The notes beneath the pieces were generated by a model that searched no databases, had not been told where the DNA came from, and saw only the letters and a program-made list of their open reading frames with translations. The position numbers and the translations under genes were made by a program. A stretch of 13,013 nucleotides of DNA from Nanobdellota archaeon (lineage in GTDB: Archaea; Nanobdellota; Nanobdellia; Pacearchaeales; GW2011-AR1): assembly GCA_018901675.1 (NCBI GenBank), contig JAHIEH010000066.1, forward strand, positions 1-13,013. The letters are read 5' to 3'. Positions 12,607 through 13,013 of the stretch are shown here, piece after piece. Numbering within the stretch: the first letter of the stretch is position 1; each line of letters opens with the position of its first letter.

Positions 12607-12668
12607 ACTTCAAGAATGCTGAAAAATTGCATTCTTGATAGCAGTCAAGAACCTTTGGTTCTTGATGA
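12607..12668 (+). repeat. two-hairpin module, right copy
   Basis: ACT, hairpin 1 with arms TCAAGAATGC/GCATTCTTGA and a 9-nt loop (12610-12638), linker TAGCAG, hairpin 2 with arms TCAAGAACC/GGTTCTTGA and loop TTT (12645-12665), then TGA. Same order, linker and orientation as 11388-11441; the two copies bracket the two-gene cassette. Confidence 0.75.
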
Positions 12669-12678
12669 GTCCAAACAA

Positions 12679-12702
12679 ACCACACACACCAAAGTGTGTG
12701 GT
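12679..12702 (+). repeat. hairpin (right region, copy B)
   Basis: CCACACAC and GTGTGTGG around ACCAAA, plus one A-T pair. Related in its ends to the hairpin at 12550-12571, 129 nt away. Confidence 0.5.
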
Positions 12703-12757
12703 AATACACAAGGACTTTTTGATATTGTTTATATGTCTTTCTACAAATATCGAAAGC

Positions 12758-12767
12758 TTTATAAATA
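12758..12767 (+). promoter_or_regulatory. TATA-like box before the tandem repeat
   Basis: TTTATAAATA centred about 31 nt before the ATG at 12794. It would drive a transcript toward the IS element end and antisense to its transposase gene. Confidence 0.35.
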
Positions 12768-12790
12768 AAGCAGTGTTTGTTTAGAAAGCT

Positions 12791-12894
12791 AAAATGAAAA
12801 AACTAAAAGGTTTTTGCCTTTAAAACTCTGAGAAGTTTAAAATGAAAAAAACAGGAAGTTTTTTGCCTTTTAAACTCAAAGGAGATTTAAAATG
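12791..12894 (+). repeat. imperfect 48-50 nt tandem repeat with short ORFs
   Basis: Two units begin AAAATGAAAAAA (12791 and 12840) and contain GTTTTTTGCCTTT-like and AAACTC stretches; a third start, TTTAAAATGAA, lies at 12886-12896, where the IS end begins. ATGs at 12794, 12842 and 12892 are 48 and 50 nt apart and open peptides of 9 and 17 aa (first two). The peptides are too short to call genes. The IS may have inserted into the third unit. Confidence 0.5.
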
Positions 12895-12901
12895 AACTAC
12901 A

Positions 12902-12919
12902 CTCGGGCTAAAGCCCGAG
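12902..12919 (-). repeat. terminal hairpin of the IS200/IS605-like element
   Basis: A perfect 7-bp GC-rich stem with a 4-nt loop, 20 nt beyond the tnpA stop. Hairpins near the ends are what TnpA recognises in single-stranded DNA transposition. Confidence 0.6.
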
Positions 12920-12939
12920 GTATCAATAAATAAAAAATG

Positions 12940-13013
12940 TTAAGACAAATTAGTCCAAGGTTGGGAAGATTCGATGTAGTGAGCAACAGCTTCACTAGTT
13001 GTATTTCCAACAC
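12940..13013 (-). CDS. tnpA: IS200/IS605 transposase TnpA, C-terminal fragment (cut by window edge)
   Basis: The last 23 codons and TAA stop of a minus-strand gene that enters from beyond 13013. The peptide includes VGNTTSEAVAHYIESSQ, which fits the C-terminal end of Y1 HUH transposases of the IS200 type (a V/TVGN...YIE-Q pattern). The catalytic HUH and Tyr lie outside the window, so activity cannot be judged. The neighbouring terminal hairpin supports the call. TnpB is not visible. Confidence 0.6.
   Translation of the reverse strand, partial: VGNTTSEAVAHYIESSQPWTNLS

Larger units (their letters stand above)
12893..13013 (-). mobile_element. IS200/IS605-family element, partial (tnpA 3' end and terminal hairpin)
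   Basis: The element runs off the right edge. Its visible end comprises the tnpA C-terminus and, just downstream of it on the minus strand, a GC-rich hairpin CTCGGGC-TTTA-GCCCGAG (12902-12919), which stands out from the AT-rich surroundings and has the CTTTAG tip common in IS200/IS605 right ends. The exact tip is not determined; about 12890-12900 is likely. Confidence 0.6.

Noticed and set aside
11388..12702. CRISPR array or C/D box sRNAs
   Set aside because: The repeats are palindromic pairs with no regular direct repeat and unique spacers; TGATGA-like strings at the module ends lack matching D boxes (CTGA) at the proper spacing.
12892..12933. 13-aa ORF across the IS end hairpin
   Set aside because: It is made of the hairpin sequence itself and has no support as a gene.

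Overview
The window looks like a low-GC archaeal chromosome segment, most likely from a DPANN-type archaeon of the Pacearchaeota/Woesearchaeota kind. Reasons: archaeal-type PheS and PheT as separate subunits, an RNase P p30 homologue, an archaeal UMP kinase, a MEMO-family protein, a DUF357 protein, an intron-containing tRNA, many very small membrane proteins, and TATA-like boxes centred about 24-28 nt before most start codons, the pattern expected of leaderless archaeal transcripts. The lineage is an inference from gene style; no marker phylogeny was possible.

Left part (1-1810): two adjacent small membrane proteins that appear to be diverged paralogues, a third small basic membrane protein, an intron-containing tRNA (best read as tRNA-Thr(GGT); a tRNA-Phe(GAA) reading is also possible), and an unrecognised 163-aa helical protein.

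Middle part (1967-9129): a minus-strand phenylalanyl-tRNA synthetase operon in the order leader ORF - pheS - 32-aa membrane peptide - 89-aa membrane protein - pheT, with gaps of only 0-4 nt. The 30-codon leader ORF has four Phe codons, lies in the pheS frame, and its stop codon abuts the pheS ATG. It is followed by a divergent MEMO-family gene, a short RNase P p30 gene, a 60-aa orphan, pyrH (UMP kinase), a 182-aa orphan and a DUF357 gene. The DUF357 gene and the next gene share one palindromic TATA box placed at equal distance from both start codons.

Right part (9180-13013): a 694-aa membrane-anchored surface protein (N-terminal anchor, Cys cluster, Ca-binding Asp-rich repeats, TolB/PD40-like propeller), then an accessory zone. 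This zone holds a two-gene cassette (a DUF2080-like DNA-binding domain fused to a MNT-type nucleotidyltransferase, overlapped by a 61-aa coiled-coil gene) flanked on both sides by the same two-hairpin module in direct orientation, several additional hairpins resembling IS200/IS605 ends, a short tandem repeat, and at the right edge the C-terminus of a probable IS200/IS605 TnpA transposase. The most novel-looking items are the hairpin-flanked DUF2080-nucleotidyltransferase cassette and the Phe-rich leader ORF of the pheS operon.
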